In this document: positions 42,555 to 52,120 of the stretch, one piece after another
Position numbering within the stretch: the stretch's first letter is position 1
Layout: each line of letters opens with the position of its first letter
From: Gammaproteobacteria bacterium
GTDB taxonomy: Bacteria > Pseudomonadota > Gammaproteobacteria > WOZS01
NCBI GenBank assembly: GCA_011620135.1
Contig: WOZS01000053.1
Span: 1-53,727, forward strand
Direction of reading: 5' to 3'
Length of the DNA stretch: 53,727 nucleotides
Made by a program: the position numbers and the translations under genes
The notes under the pieces: model-generated
The model's database searches: none
The model's input: the letters and a program-made list of their open reading frames with translations, nothing else
Told to the model about the DNA's origin: nothing

Positions 42555-43313
42555 TCATCCCTGTGCACAACGCCGCAGGCGACGCTCGGCCTTGCCTGCC
42601 TCGCGCCATGCCCTGATGGTCAGGAGCCATGGCCTGGCGTTGGGCCGCAGCACAGGCTGGCCCGACAGCACAGCCTGGCTGCGCTGCAGCACGATGCTGC
42701 CCAGCGCGCCCAATGCGCCGCCATGTACGCCAAAAGATGACCGCTCAGTGCTGTCTTGCACCATGGCGAGCCATGGGGTGTGTTGTGGACCGGAATGGGG
42801 ATGGGGGGATGCTCCAGCCGAGGCACGTTCGGCCTGTTCCACGGCAGTCAGTGTGACGCCGAGCTGCTCTGCGGCGGCCAGAGCCTCTGGACTCAGGGCA
42901 CCCAGCAGCATACTGGCGGCAACCACCGGGGCAGCTGCCCCGGCCAGTTGGGGGGCAGCCGCATTGCCCTGTAATCCATGCAGCGTGGCCTCGGCCAGCT
43001 GGAAAAGCTGGCCGGCAATGCTGGGGTGGTTTTTCAGGTGGGGCTGCAAGGCCATGATGGCAGGATGACTGCCCGTGCCTGTGCTCATCTTCTGGAGCTC
43101 TTCCAGCCAATAGCCCAGTTTGACCTGGGCAACCGCGGGCGTTTGCGGCTCATCCCAGAAGCGCAACATGGCCTCGCGGATCATGAAGAGGGCGCCAAAG
43201 GCCTGGCGCAGTGTCGCCGGGCAAAAGAGGATACTCAATCCCACAGTCCAGTTGTCCCGCAGGAAGTCGGCAAGCCAGGCAGGCTGGTCCTTCAACCCTT
43301 GGCTGCCTGCCAT
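42555..43313 (-). CDS. Squalene/phytoene-synthase-fold protein, apparently degenerate
   Basis: This is a 252-residue helical protein. The segment FMIREAMLRF...VAQVKLGYWLEELQK followed by SHPAIMAL resembles the KLQWWREEL...HPV pattern of the squalene/phytoene synthase family branch that includes NDUFAF6. The central LAGAAAPVVAASMLLGALSP likewise resembles the EGTAG-containing helix. The aspartate-rich DxxED motifs that bind prenyl diphosphate are not visible, so catalysis is doubtful. Start 43313 overlaps the gph end by 22 bases; 43373 is possible. It is third in ubiG-gph-this gene, which hints at an isoprenoid-quinone or respiratory-assembly link. The assignment is tentative. Confidence 0.5.
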   Translation of the reverse strand: MAGSQGLKDQPAWLADFLRDNWTVGLSILFCPATLRQAFGALFMIREAMLRFWDEPQTPAVAQVKLGYWLEELQKMSTGTGSHPAIMALQPHLKNHPSIAGQLFQLAEATLHGLQGNAAAPQLAGAAAPVVAASMLLGALSPEALAAAEQLGVTLTAVEQAERASAGASPHPHSGPQHTPWLAMVQDSTERSSFGVHGGALGALGSIVLQRSQAVLSGQPVLRPNARPWLLTIRAWREAGKAERRLRRCAQG

Positions 43314-44047
43314 GTTGGCAGTGGGGTCCGCAGGATGGCAAGATGATCCAGAATGGCCCGCGGCGAGGCGCACAGGGCATGGGCTTGCCAGCTTGCCGGC
43401 TGTTCATGGTGCGGGATATAGCCATAGGTGGCCGCCACGGTATGCACACCTGCTGCATGACCTGCGGCGATATCCCGTTGGTCGTCGCCAACCATGACCG
43501 CGTGCTGTGGCAAGGTATGACAACAGGCAAGGGCATGCAGGATGCCGGCAGGATCCGGCTTGGGTCTGAAGGCGCTGCCCCCGCCCACCAGGCAGCGGGG
43601 CGCTGCGGCCCGTCCGTCCAGCTGGGGGCGCAGGAAATCCATGATGCTTTCGGCCAGGTCCTGGGGCTTGTTGGTGACGATTGCCCAGGGAACATGCCAG
43701 TCCCCCAAGGTGGCCAGGAGCTCGACGATGCCCGGGAAGAACGCCACGTCATGGGTCGCGGTCATGGCGTAGTGCTCCAGGAAGGCTTCGCGCCAGCGCG
43801 GATCCTCGTCGCAGGGCATGGCGGTCAAGGTGCGTGCCAATTGGAGCAGCGCGCGGGTGCCGCCGGAGACATGGGGGCGGATTATTTCATGGGTCAGCGG
43901 CTCCAGTCCCTGGCTGGTGAGCAGCCGGTTCAGGGCCTGGGACATGCCCGGGGCCGTGTCCACCAGTGTGCCATCGAGGTCGAAAAGCACAGCACCCAGT
44001 CGAGGTGAGGCGCTGTATGGCCGATTCCATACATCTGAAAGATTCAT
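43292..44047 (-). CDS. gph: Phosphoglycolate phosphatase-like HAD hydrolase
   Basis: This 251-residue HAD-superfamily phosphatase has motif I VLFDLDGTLVDTAPG near residue 20, a helical cap domain, motif II IVTNKPQ near 125, motif III lysine in FRPKPDPAG, and motif IV VMVGDDQRDIAAGHAAG near 190. In gammaproteobacteria a Gph-like gene next to ubiG is common, and some of these act in N-acetylmuramate-6-phosphate or phosphoglycolate metabolism (MupP/Gph), so the substrate is open. The start overlaps the ubiG stop as ATGA, which indicates translational coupling. Confidence 0.85.
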   Translation of the reverse strand: MNLSDVWNRPYSASPRLGAVLFDLDGTLVDTAPGMSQALNRLLTSQGLEPLTHEIIRPHVSGGTRALLQLARTLTAMPCDEDPRWREAFLEHYAMTATHDVAFFPGIVELLATLGDWHVPWAIVTNKPQDLAESIMDFLRPQLDGRAAAPRCLVGGGSAFRPKPDPAGILHALACCHTLPQHAVMVGDDQRDIAAGHAAGVHTVAATYGYIPHHEQPASWQAHALCASPRAILDHLAILRTPLPTWQAAKG

Positions 44048-44754
44048 GTTTCTTTGGTGGTCATCATGAGGTAGTTGACCGCCACGCTACCGCCAAGAAA
44101 AAACCCAAAACCAGGCACATAGCCCAGCCCGGAGATGTCGCACACCTGCAGGCCCGCTTGGCGTGCCCAGCCCGCCAGTTCCGCGGGGCGGATCAGCTGG
44201 GCATAACGATGGGTGCCCCTGGGCACCCAGCCCAGGATGTATTCGGCAGCAGCAATGGCAAGCGCAAAGGAGGCTGGCGTGCGGTTGATGGTGGCAAAGC
44301 AGGCCCAGCCACCGGGCTTGAGCAGTGCCCCACAGGCCTTGACGACGGATACCGGATCGGGCACGTGCTCCAGAAGCTCCATGCAGGTGATGCCATCGCA
44401 GGAGGCGGGTTCCTGCTGGGCCAACTCTTCGATGGTTTGATCCAGATAGCTGATGGTCAGGTTGTGGTCCTCGGCATGCTGCCGCGCGGCCTCCAGGGCA
44501 GCGGGGCTGCGCTCCAGGCCCGTGACCGAGGCAGCGCAACGCGCCATGGCTTCGGCAAAAATCCCTCCGCCGGCACCCACATCCACGATGCGCTGCCCCT
44601 CCAGGTGCACATGGCGTTGCAGGAAGGCAAGACGCAGGGGATTGATGGCATGCAGTGTCCAGAACGGCCCCTGTTCATCCCACCAGGCGGCCTCACCCTG
44701 GTTGAACTTGGCCAGCTCTGCTGGGTTTTCATTGATCGTATGGCCCATAGGCAT
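44044..44754 (-). CDS. ubiG: Ubiquinone biosynthesis O-methyltransferase UbiG
   Basis: This 236-residue SAM-dependent methyltransferase carries out both O-methylations of ubiquinone synthesis. Family segments are FNQGEAAWWDEQGPFWTLH, INPLRLAFL, motif I VDVGAGGGIFAEAMA (GAGGG in place of the common GCGGG), CMELLEHVPDP and GTHRYAQLIRPAEL. Of the two adjacent ATGs, 44754 is better spaced (five bases) from GAGG than 44757. It is divergent from gyrA across about 130 bases. Presence of UbiG indicates ubiquinone-based respiration. Confidence 0.94.
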   Translation of the reverse strand: MPMGHTINENPAELAKFNQGEAAWWDEQGPFWTLHAINPLRLAFLQRHVHLEGQRIVDVGAGGGIFAEAMARCAASVTGLERSPAALEAARQHAEDHNLTISYLDQTIEELAQQEPASCDGITCMELLEHVPDPVSVVKACGALLKPGGWACFATINRTPASFALAIAAAEYILGWVPRGTHRYAQLIRPAELAGWARQAGLQVCDISGLGYVPGFGFFLGGSVAVNYLMMTTKET

Positions 44755-44887
44755 CATAACCTCGTTTTATGCGGTGAATCTGTTGTATCATGACCATTTC
44801 ATGCACAGCGCCGCGTCAACAGCAATTCATTCAACCATTCAAGCTCATTATGGCTAAGCACATGTCCAGCTGTACCAGGTTTTCCCT

Positions 44888-47536
44888 GTGAGCGATTTTG
44901 CCCGGGAAGTGCTGACCGTCAACGTCCAGGATGAGATGCGTCAGTCGTATCTCGATTATGCCATGAGCGTCATCGTGGGCCGAGCCCTGCCCGATGTGCG
45001 CGATGGTCTGAAGCCCGTGCATCGCCGGGTGCTCTACGGCATGCATGAAGGCGGTTACGACTACAACAAGGCCTATAAAAAGTCGGCACGCATCGTCGGT
45101 GATGTCATGGGTAAGTATCACCCCCATGGCGACTCGGCCATCTATGATGCCATCGTCCGCCTGGCCCAGCCGTTTTCCATGCGTTACCCCCTGGTGGATG
45201 GCCAGGGCAACTTCGGCTCCATCGATGGCGATGCGCCGGCGGCCATGCGCTATACCGAGGTGCGCATGAGTCGCATCGCCCATGAACTGCTGGCCGACAT
45301 CGACAAGGAAACCGTCGACTTCGTACCCAACTATGATGAGTCCGAGCGCGAGCCTGTGGTGCTGCCGAGCCGGGTGCCCAATCTGTTGATCAACGGCTCC
45401 TCGGGTATCGCGGTGGGCATGGCCACCAACATCCCGCCACACAATCTCGGCGAGGTGCTCAATGCCCTAAAGGCCCTGTTGGATGATCCCGAGCTGCCCA
45501 TCGAGGCGTTGTGTCAGATCATCAAGGGGCCCGACTTTCCCACGGCAGGGGAGATTCATGGCCTGCAGGGCATCCACGAGGCCTACCGTACAGGACGTGG
45601 CCGGGTGCGCATGCGCGGCTGTACCACGGTGGAGGGCGAGGCGGACCACAAGCAGGCCATCGTCATCACCGAGCTGCCCTACCAGGTCAACAAGGCCCGC
45701 CTGCTGACCCACATCGCCGAGCTGGTCAAGGAGCGCAAGATCGAAGGCATTACCGATCTGCGTGACGAGTCAAACAAGGATGGCATGCGCGTGGTGCTGG
45801 AGCTGCGCCGCGGCGAGGTGCCCGAGGTCATTCTCAACAATCTCTATGAGCACACCGCCTTAGAAGCGGTGTTTGCCATCAACATGGTGGCGCTGGACCA
45901 TGGCCAGCCACGGCTGTTCGACCTCAAGGCCATGCTGCAGGCCTTCATCAACCACAGGCGGGAGGTGGTGGTGCGGCGCACCATCTTCGACCTGCGCAAG
46001 GCACGGGAGGAAGCCCACCGCCTGGAAGGCTATGCTGTGGTGATCGCCAATCTGGACCCCTTGCTGCAACTGATCCGCAACGCCAAGGGTCGCCAGGATG
46101 CAGAGGAAGCCTTGGTGGCCCGCACCTGGGATGCCGAACTGGTGGCGACCCTGCTGGCTCGTGCCCATGGCGCCGATACGCGTCCTGTGGGTTTGCCCCC
46201 GGACTGCGGTCTCTCGGCCGAGGGCTATCGTCTCTCGCCTGTCCAGGCCAAGGCCATTGTGGAGCTGCAGCTCCATCGCCTGACAGCACTGGAGCGCGAC
46301 AAGATCGTCGCGGATTATGAGGCTGTCCTCAAACGCATCACCGATCTGCAGGATATCCTGGCTACGCCAGAGCGCCTGCGCTCCGAGGTGGCTGGCGAGT
46401 TCCAGGAATTGCGCAAGCGCCATGGAGACGCCAGGCGCACCAGGATCATCGCCCAGCATCGCGAGCTCGCCATCGAGGATCTGCTGGCCAACGAGGAGAT
46501 GGTTGTCACCCTGTCCCACCAGGGTTATGTCAAGACCCAAAAGGCGTCCTTCTATCAGCCCCAGCGCCGCGGTGGCCGCGGCCGCATTGCCTTCACCCAC
46601 AAGGAAGAGGATTTCCTGGAGCGCCTCTTTCTGGCGCAGACCCACGATGTGCTGCTCAGCTTCTCGAGCCTCGGCAAGGTGTACTGGCTCAAGGTGCACC
46701 AGCTGCCCCAGGGCAAGCCCCAGTCTCGGGGTCGCCCCATCGTGAACCTGCTGTCCCTGGTTTCCGGTGAGCATATCCACGCGGTCCTGCCCGTTCATTC
46801 CTTCGAGGACCCAGATACCTATGTCCTGTTGACCACCCGGCTCGGAACGATCAAAAAGACTGCATTGCAGTCCTTTTCCAGGCCGCGCGCCAATGGCATC
46901 ATGGCCATCGCCCTGGAGGCGGGCGATCGCCTGGTGGACGCCACGCTGATCAGGAACTCCTCCTATGTGATCCTCACCTCGGATGCCGGGAAGTCCATCT
47001 GCTTTGCCGCAGCAGACATCCGCGCCACCGGTCGCTCGGCTGCAGGCGTGCGCGGTATGCGTCTGGGCAGCGCTGACAAGGTGGTGGGGGTTTGCGTCTA
47101 CAGTGCCCAGGAAGTGGAGCAACTGCATCCGGACCAGCGTGCCCTGCTGGTGGTTACGCAGCATGGCTACGGCAAGCGCACGGCGCTTGGCGAATACCAC
47201 CCCCAGGGCCGCGGGGGGCAAGGCATCATGACCTGTCAGCGTTCCAAGCGCAACGGGGCGGTGGTGGGGGCCCTGCTGGTGGAAGCCACAGACCAGGTCA
47301 TGCTGATCAGCTCAACGGGTTCGCTGGTGCGCCTGGAGGTCTCTGGTATTCCCCTGCTGGGTCGCAACACGCAAGGTGTGCGGCTGATCAGGCTTGATGA
47401 TGGAGAACAGGTGACCGCCGTTGCCCGGGTAGCTGGTTTGGGCGGCATGACCCTCGATGAGGATGATGAGGGGTCTGAGGAGGATCTCCCTGGGAGAAAT
47501 GAGGATTTGGGAGCAGAACATCATGAAGATGACTGA
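44888..47536 (+). CDS. gyrA: DNA gyrase subunit A
   Basis: This 882-residue subunit does the strand breakage and rejoining of DNA gyrase. The catalytic tyrosine is Tyr122 (AMRYTEV), and numbering matches E. coli exactly in this region: Ser83 and Asp87 of the quinolone-resistance region are both wild type ([10 protein letters not shown]). The C-terminal beta-pinwheel begins near residue 525 with the GyrA box QRRGGRG, and the protein ends in an acidic tail typical of gammaproteobacterial GyrA. It starts at GTG 44888; no in-frame ATG upstream is credible. The stop overlaps the serC start region by 14 bases, so it heads a long amino-acid operon. Confidence 0.97.
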   Translation: MSDFAREVLTVNVQDEMRQSYLDYAMSVIVGRALPDVRDGLKPVHRRVLYGMHEGGYDYNKAYKKSARIVGDVMGKYHPHGDSAIYDAIVRLAQPFSMRYPLVDGQGNFGSIDGDAPAAMRYTEVRMSRIAHELLADIDKETVDFVPNYDESEREPVVLPSRVPNLLINGSSGIAVGMATNIPPHNLGEVLNALKALLDDPELPIEALCQIIKGPDFPTAGEIHGLQGIHEAYRTGRGRVRMRGCTTVEGEADHKQAIVITELPYQVNKARLLTHIAELVKERKIEGITDLRDESNKDGMRVVLELRRGEVPEVILNNLYEHTALEAVFAINMVALDHGQPRLFDLKAMLQAFINHRREVVVRRTIFDLRKAREEAHRLEGYAVVIANLDPLLQLIRNAKGRQDAEEALVARTWDAELVATLLARAHGADTRPVGLPPDCGLSAEGYRLSPVQAKAIVELQLHRLTALERDKIVADYEAVLKRITDLQDILATPERLRSEVAGEFQELRKRHGDARRTRIIAQHRELAIEDLLANEEMVVTLSHQGYVKTQKASFYQPQRRGGRGRIAFTHKEEDFLERLFLAQTHDVLLSFSSLGKVYWLKVHQLPQGKPQSRGRPIVNLLSLVSGEHIHAVLPVHSFEDPDTYVLLTTRLGTIKKTALQSFSRPRANGIMAIALEAGDRLVDATLIRNSSYVILTSDAGKSICFAAADIRATGRSAAGVRGMRLGSADKVVGVCVYSAQEVEQLHPDQRALLVVTQHGYGKRTALGEYHPQGRGGQGIMTCQRSKRNGAVVGALLVEATDQVMLISSTGSLVRLEVSGIPLLGRNTQGVRLIRLDDGEQVTAVARVAGLGGMTLDEDDEGSEEDLPGRNEDLGAEHHEDD

Positions 47537-48629
47537 ACACAGCACACAGCACCGTGTCCATAATTTCAATGCCGGGCCTGCCGCCTTGCCGCTGCCCGTC
47601 TTGGAGCGGGTCAAGGAGGAGTTGCTGGATTACCGGAGCACCGGCATGTCCATCCTGGAGATGAGCCACCGCGGCAAGGAGGTGGGGGCCATGGCACAGG
47701 CCGCTGAACAGGCCTTGCGCCGCCTGCTGGCCATCGGTCCGGAATACAAGGTGCTTTTTCTGGCGGGAGGCGCCCAGGGTCAGTTTGCCGCCATTCCCAT
47801 GAATCTCATGGGGCCTCATGGCAGAGCCGATTACATCGAGACCGGCAGCTGGTCGGCCAAGGCCATCGCCGAGGCTGGGCGCTATGGCCACGTCCATGTG
47901 GCGGCGAGCTCGCGCGCCGAACGGTTCTGCTCCTTGCCGCCACGTGAACACTGGTCGCTGCATGAAGACGCCGCCTATGTCCATCTCACGCTCAATGAGA
48001 CCATCGAGGGGGTGGAGTTCCTGACCATTCCCGAGACGGGCCAGGTGCCCCTGGTGGCCGATGTCTCGTCCACCATTCTGTCCCGTCCCTTGGCGGTGGA
48101 CCGCTTTGGTCTGTTGTATGCCGGAGCCCAGAAGAACATGGGTCCTGCAGGGCTTGCGATCGTCATCGTGCATGAGGAGCTGCTGGGGCGTGCCGCGGCC
48201 ACCACACCGGGCATCTGGAATTATGCCCTGCAGGCTGCCGATGGTTCCATGCTCAATACACCACCGGTGTTTGCTTGGTACATTGCCGGTCTGGTCTTCC
48301 AGTGGCTGGAGGAACAAGGCGGCCTCGAGGCGATGGCCAGGCGCAATGAGCAGAAAAAGGACCTGCTCTATGCCGTGCTGGACGAAGCGGATTTCTACCG
48401 CAACCCGGTCCACCCCACCTGCCGCTCCTGGATGAACATCCCTTTCCTGCTGGCTGACAGCGCACTGGAAAAACCCTTCCTGCAACAGGCCGAGGCAGCG
48501 GGCCTCATGGGGCTCAAGGGGCATCGTGCCGTGGGTGGCATGCGCGCCAGCCTGTACAATGCCGTATCGCTTGAGTCGGTGGAAGTGTTGGTGGGGTTCT
48601 TGAAGGATTTCAGGGCTCGGTACGGCTGA
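47523..48629 (+). CDS. serC: Phosphoserine aminotransferase
   Basis: This 368-residue PLP enzyme converts 3-phosphohydroxypyruvate to phosphoserine and also serves pyridoxine synthesis. Signatures are [14 protein letters not shown] at the N-terminus, [30 protein letters not shown], the PLP lysine in [13 protein letters not shown] near residue 205, and a late [22 protein letters not shown] 47523 has GGGAG about nine bases upstream; 47529 is an alternative. It overlaps the gyrA end and is followed by serA, so two consecutive serine-pathway enzymes are adjacent. Confidence 0.95.
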   Translation: MKMTEHSTQHRVHNFNAGPAALPLPVLERVKEELLDYRSTGMSILEMSHRGKEVGAMAQAAEQALRRLLAIGPEYKVLFLAGGAQGQFAAIPMNLMGPHGRADYIETGSWSAKAIAEAGRYGHVHVAASSRAERFCSLPPREHWSLHEDAAYVHLTLNETIEGVEFLTIPETGQVPLVADVSSTILSRPLAVDRFGLLYAGAQKNMGPAGLAIVIVHEELLGRAAATTPGIWNYALQAADGSMLNTPPVFAWYIAGLVFQWLEEQGGLEAMARRNEQKKDLLYAVLDEADFYRNPVHPTCRSWMNIPFLLADSALEKPFLQQAEAAGLMGLKGHRAVGGMRASLYNAVSLESVEVLVGFLKDFRARYG

Positions 48630-48649
48630 ACCTGTCGGGAGGCATGTCA

Positions 48650-49834
48650 ATGTTTCGCATTCTGACCATGAACAAGATTGCCAGATCGGGGCTGGATATC
48701 CTGGTTGAGGCCGGCTATACGGTGGATGAGCATATGGAACGCCCCGATGGCCTGTTGCTCCGTTCCGCCAATCTGCACCATTGGCGGATACCCCCCTCGC
48801 TGCAGGCCATCGCCCGGGCCGGTGCCGGCGTCAACAATATCCCCCTGGATATCATGTCAGGCCATGGCATTGCCATATTCAATACGCCAGGGGCCAATGC
48901 CAACGCCGTCAAGGAATTGGTCCTGGCCGGCATGTTGCTGGCCATTCGTCGTCTTCCCCAGGCTCTGGAGTTCGTCGCTGGACTGAAGGGGGATGACCAT
49001 GCCCTCCATGAGCAGGTGGAAGCCCAGAAGAAGCATTTCGTGGGCAGAGAGCTGGCCGGCAAGGTGCTGGGCGTCATCGGTCTGGGCGCCATTGGTATCC
49101 AGGTGGCCAACGCGGGGATTGCCCTGGGCATGCGGGTGATCGGCTATGACAGTGCCATCACCGTGGAGCGGGCCTGGATGCTGTCCTCGGAGGTCAGCAA
49201 GGCCTCGAGCCTGCAGGCGGTGCTCGGCAACAGCGATGTGGTGAGTATCCACGTGCCGCTGCTTCCCGAGACAAAGAACATGATCACCCCAGCCCTGCTG
49301 GCAGAGGCCAGGCAAGGTTTGATTTTGCTCAATTTCTCCAGGGAGGGTATTGTTTCCCCCGAGGTGGTGCTCGAAGCGCTGCACAAACACCAGCTCGACA
49401 CCTATGTCACCGACTTTCCCGCGGCTGTGTTGCATGGCCAACCCAGGGTCATCGCCTTGCCTCATCTGGGCGCTTCCACTGTCGAGGCAGAAGAAAACTG
49501 TGCGGTGATGGCGGCCTCCCAGCTGCGGGACTACCTGGAACAGGGCACGATCCGCCATTCGGTCAATCTGCCCGATTGCGCCATGGAATGCTCCACAGGA
49601 CATCGGATTGCCATTGTGCATGGCAATGTGCCCAATATGCTGGGGCAGATTTCCACCCACGTGGCGCAGTGGGGCGGTAACATCGTCGATATGATCAACC
49701 GCTCCAAAGAGCAGCTGGCCTATACCTTGCTTGATGTCGATCAGCAGCCGGATGATGTCCTGGTGCAGACCTTGATTCACATCGACGGTGTGCGCATGGT
49801 GCGGCTACCTGGCCGAGCGGTGCATGGTGACTGA
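48650..49834 (+). CDS. serA: D-3-phosphoglycerate dehydrogenase (short ACT form)
   Basis: This 394-residue dehydrogenase makes 3-phosphohydroxypyruvate, the substrate of SerC. The NAD-binding domain has GKVLGVIGLGAIGIQVANAG near residue 145. The usual active-site regions are ARAGAGVNNIPLD, NFSREGIVSPEVVLEAL (usually NxxRGGxV; Glu replaces the first Gly) and ALPHLGASTVEAEENCA with the catalytic His. A C-terminal ACT domain (about 320-390) contains GNVPNMLGQISTHVAQWGGNI. The ASB domain of longer SerA forms is missing. ATG 48650 is eight bases from GGGAGG; ATG 48644 is too close to it. Confidence 0.92.
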   Translation: MFRILTMNKIARSGLDILVEAGYTVDEHMERPDGLLLRSANLHHWRIPPSLQAIARAGAGVNNIPLDIMSGHGIAIFNTPGANANAVKELVLAGMLLAIRRLPQALEFVAGLKGDDHALHEQVEAQKKHFVGRELAGKVLGVIGLGAIGIQVANAGIALGMRVIGYDSAITVERAWMLSSEVSKASSLQAVLGNSDVVSIHVPLLPETKNMITPALLAEARQGLILLNFSREGIVSPEVVLEALHKHQLDTYVTDFPAAVLHGQPRVIALPHLGASTVEAEENCAVMAASQLRDYLEQGTIRHSVNLPDCAMECSTGHRIAIVHGNVPNMLGQISTHVAQWGGNIVDMINRSKEQLAYTLLDVDQQPDDVLVQTLIHIDGVRMVRLPGRAVHGD

Positions 49835-49854
49835 TTGCATGGTCCAGGTATGAC

Positions 49855-50976
49855 ATGGTCCAAGAAGATTCACATAATAGGCTTGCCGAGCTGAGGGCCC
49901 GCATCGATACCCTGGACAGCCAGTTGCAGGAGCTGCTCTGCGAGCGGGGGCGGTTGGCCCAGGAGGCAGGGCGCATCAAGGCTGGTATGGAGGATCAACC
50001 TTCCTGCCAATACCGCCCTGCCAGGGAGGCTCAGGTATTGCGGGCCATCAAGTCACGCAACAAAGGGCCTTTCACGGATGAGGTCATCATGCGGCTGATG
50101 CGCGAGATTCTCTCCGCCTGCCTGCATCTTGAATCCCCCCTGCAAGTGGCCTATCTCGGTCCGGCGGGTACCTTCACCCAAGCCGCCGCCGCGAAGCATT
50201 TCGGAAGCTTTGCCGAGCAATTGCCCATGCGGACCATCGCCGAGGTGTTTCGCAGTGTGGAGGGCGGCCAGGCCCATTTCGGCGTGGTGCCCATCGAAAA
50301 CTCCACAGAAGGGGTGGTGACCCATACGCTGGACCTGCTGGTGCGCTCACCATTGCGTATCTGTGGCGAAGTGGCGGTGGTGGTCCATCAGTGTCTGCTG
50401 GGGCATCCAGATCAGGAACCCGGCGCTGACAACCCAGCCCTGGGGCGGATCCTGCGTGTGATTGCCCATGAACAAAGCCTGGCGCAATGCCGGCAGTTTC
50501 TGGAGCACCATCTTCCCGAAGCCGAACGGGTGGCGGCCAGCAGCAACGCCGAGGCGGCCCGGTTGGTCTCCGGGCATCCCTCATGGGCGGCACTTGGTTC
50601 GCGCAGTGCCGCCGATGTCTATGGCCTGGCAGTGCTTGCCGCCAATGTGGAGGATGACCCCAACAACACGACTCGTTTTCTGGTCATTGGCCACAACGAT
50701 CCCGAGCCCACCGGTCACGATAAGACATCTTTGCTGCTGGCCGCCAGGAATGAACCGGGTGCGTTGTATGGTCTTCTCGAGCCCTTGGCCCGGTATGGCC
50801 TGAGCATGATGCGCATCGAATCGCGCCCCTCCCGCCGCGATCCATGGGATTACCATTTCTTTCTGGACATCGAGGGCCATGCCGCCGAGGAACGCTTGCG
50901 TGCCGCTCTTGATGAGATCAAGACAAGAGCCATTTTCTTCAAGCTATTGGGCGCGTACCCAAGTGCGCTGGCATGA
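49855..50976 (+). CDS. pheA: Chorismate mutase / prephenate dehydratase (P-protein)
   Basis: This 373-residue bifunctional enzyme leads to phenylpyruvate. The N-terminal AroQ chorismate mutase (about 1-95) has LRARIDTLDSQLQELLCERG. The prephenate dehydratase domain (about 98-280) has AYLGPAGTFTQAAAAKHFG, VPIENSTEGVV and DDPNNTTRFLVIG. The ACT domain (about 290-370) has NEPGALYGLLEPLARYGL and the phenylalanine-binding ESRPSRRDPWDYHFF. It is normal in length and 20 bases after serA. The chorismate-mutase acidic loop is slightly expanded (MEDQPSCQ) before RPAREAQVL. Confidence 0.95.
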   Translation: MVQEDSHNRLAELRARIDTLDSQLQELLCERGRLAQEAGRIKAGMEDQPSCQYRPAREAQVLRAIKSRNKGPFTDEVIMRLMREILSACLHLESPLQVAYLGPAGTFTQAAAAKHFGSFAEQLPMRTIAEVFRSVEGGQAHFGVVPIENSTEGVVTHTLDLLVRSPLRICGEVAVVVHQCLLGHPDQEPGADNPALGRILRVIAHEQSLAQCRQFLEHHLPEAERVAASSNAEAARLVSGHPSWAALGSRSAADVYGLAVLAANVEDDPNNTTRFLVIGHNDPEPTGHDKTSLLLAARNEPGALYGLLEPLARYGLSMMRIESRPSRRDPWDYHFFLDIEGHAAEERLRAALDEIKTRAIFFKLLGAYPSALA

Positions 50977-50995
50977 TGATCTGGAGCATACTCCC

Positions 50996-52120
50996 ATGAC
51001 GAACCCCCACCTGACCCATGTTCGCCCATCGATCCTGCAGATCACGCCGTATAAGCCCGGCAAACCCATCGAGGCCCTGGCGCGCGAGACGGGTTTGGCC
51101 GACATCATCAAACTGGCTTCCAATGAAAGCGCCCTGGGCCCTTCCCCAAGAGCCATGGCGGCCGCCCAGGAAGCCTTGTTGCAGGTAGTCCGCTATCCAG
51201 AGGAATACGATCTCAAGGCGGCCCTGGCCGAGTTCCACGGCATCGATCCGCAGCAGATCACCCTGGGTCATGGGTCCAGTGAACTGTTCGTTCACCTGGC
51301 CACATTGCTGCTGGGCCCGCAGCGCAACGCTGTCTATTCGCAATACGCCTTCGAGATCTATCCCATCGTGGTGAAGGCGGCAGGTGCCCTTGGTCGCGAG
51401 GTGCCTGCCATGGGGCCGCATGCCGCGATGCCGTTTGGCCATGATCTTGCAGCCATGCTGGAGGCGGTGGATCGGGATACAGCCATTGTTTTCGTGGCCA
51501 ATCCCAACAATCCCACCGGCACCCATCTGGAGTATGACGAGCTGGCCGGCTTTCTGGAGCGCATGCCCCAGCATGTGATGGTGGTGTTGGATGAGGCCTA
51601 TGTGGAATACCTGGGTGATCCATATGCCCAGGCCAATCTCCAACTGTTGCAACACTTCCCCAATGTGGTGCTCACCAGAACCTTCTCCAAGATCCATGGC
51701 CTGGCCGGTTTGCGGGTGGGGTATGCCATGTCGAGTGCTGCGGTGGCCGACCTGTTGAACAGGGTGCGCCTGCCTTTCAATGTGGGGCGGCCCAGCCTTG
51801 CGGCAGCCGCAGCCAGCCTGCAGGATACAGCTCACCTGGAACAGGCCTTTGCCATCAACGAGGAGGGCCGTCGCTATCTGGTGGCGTCGCTGCAGGAGAT
51901 GGGGCTTGCCGTGCTGCCGGCTGCCGCCAATTTCGTCACGGTGGCGCTCCACAACGCCCAGGCCATCTATGAGGCTTTGCTGGCCCAGGGCATCATCGTG
52001 CGGCCACTCAAGAGCTATGGCCTGCCAGATTATCTGCGCATTACCATTGGTCTGCCTCGCGAAAACCAGCGTTTCGTGGCGGCTCTGCGCCAGCTCCTCG
52101 CCCGAGGAGCCCACCTTTGA
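50996..52120 (+). CDS. hisC: Histidinol-phosphate aminotransferase, aromatic-operon type
   Basis: This 374-residue class I/II PLP aminotransferase has the N-terminal YKPGKPIEAL and KLASNESALGPSP, VANPNNPTGTHL, VVLDEAYVEYL, the PLP-lysine segment TFSKIHGLAGLRVGYA near residue 240 and LRITIGLPREN. In this operon position (between pheA and tyrA) such proteins (HisC2/HisH type) often transaminate aromatic oxo acids or prephenate as well as imidazole-acetol phosphate. ATG 50996 has GGAG upstream; the frame extended to 50879 overlaps pheA and lacks homology. Its stop overlaps the tyrA TTG start. Confidence 0.92.
   Translation: MTNPHLTHVRPSILQITPYKPGKPIEALARETGLADIIKLASNESALGPSPRAMAAAQEALLQVVRYPEEYDLKAALAEFHGIDPQQITLGHGSSELFVHLATLLLGPQRNAVYSQYAFEIYPIVVKAAGALGREVPAMGPHAAMPFGHDLAAMLEAVDRDTAIVFVANPNNPTGTHLEYDELAGFLERMPQHVMVVLDEAYVEYLGDPYAQANLQLLQHFPNVVLTRTFSKIHGLAGLRVGYAMSSAAVADLLNRVRLPFNVGRPSLAAAAASLQDTAHLEQAFAINEEGRRYLVASLQEMGLAVLPAAANFVTVALHNAQAIYEALLAQGIIVRPLKSYGLPDYLRITIGLPRENQRFVAALRQLLARGAHL

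Noticed and set aside
42555-43313. COQ9 or TetR-like identity suggested by the ubiG neighbourhood
   Set aside because: There is no N-terminal helix-turn-helix, and the KLGYWLEEL...HPAI pattern fits the squalene-synthase fold better.
45860-47221. 453-codon minus-strand frame inside gyrA
   Set aside because: Antisense shadow of a highly conserved gene.
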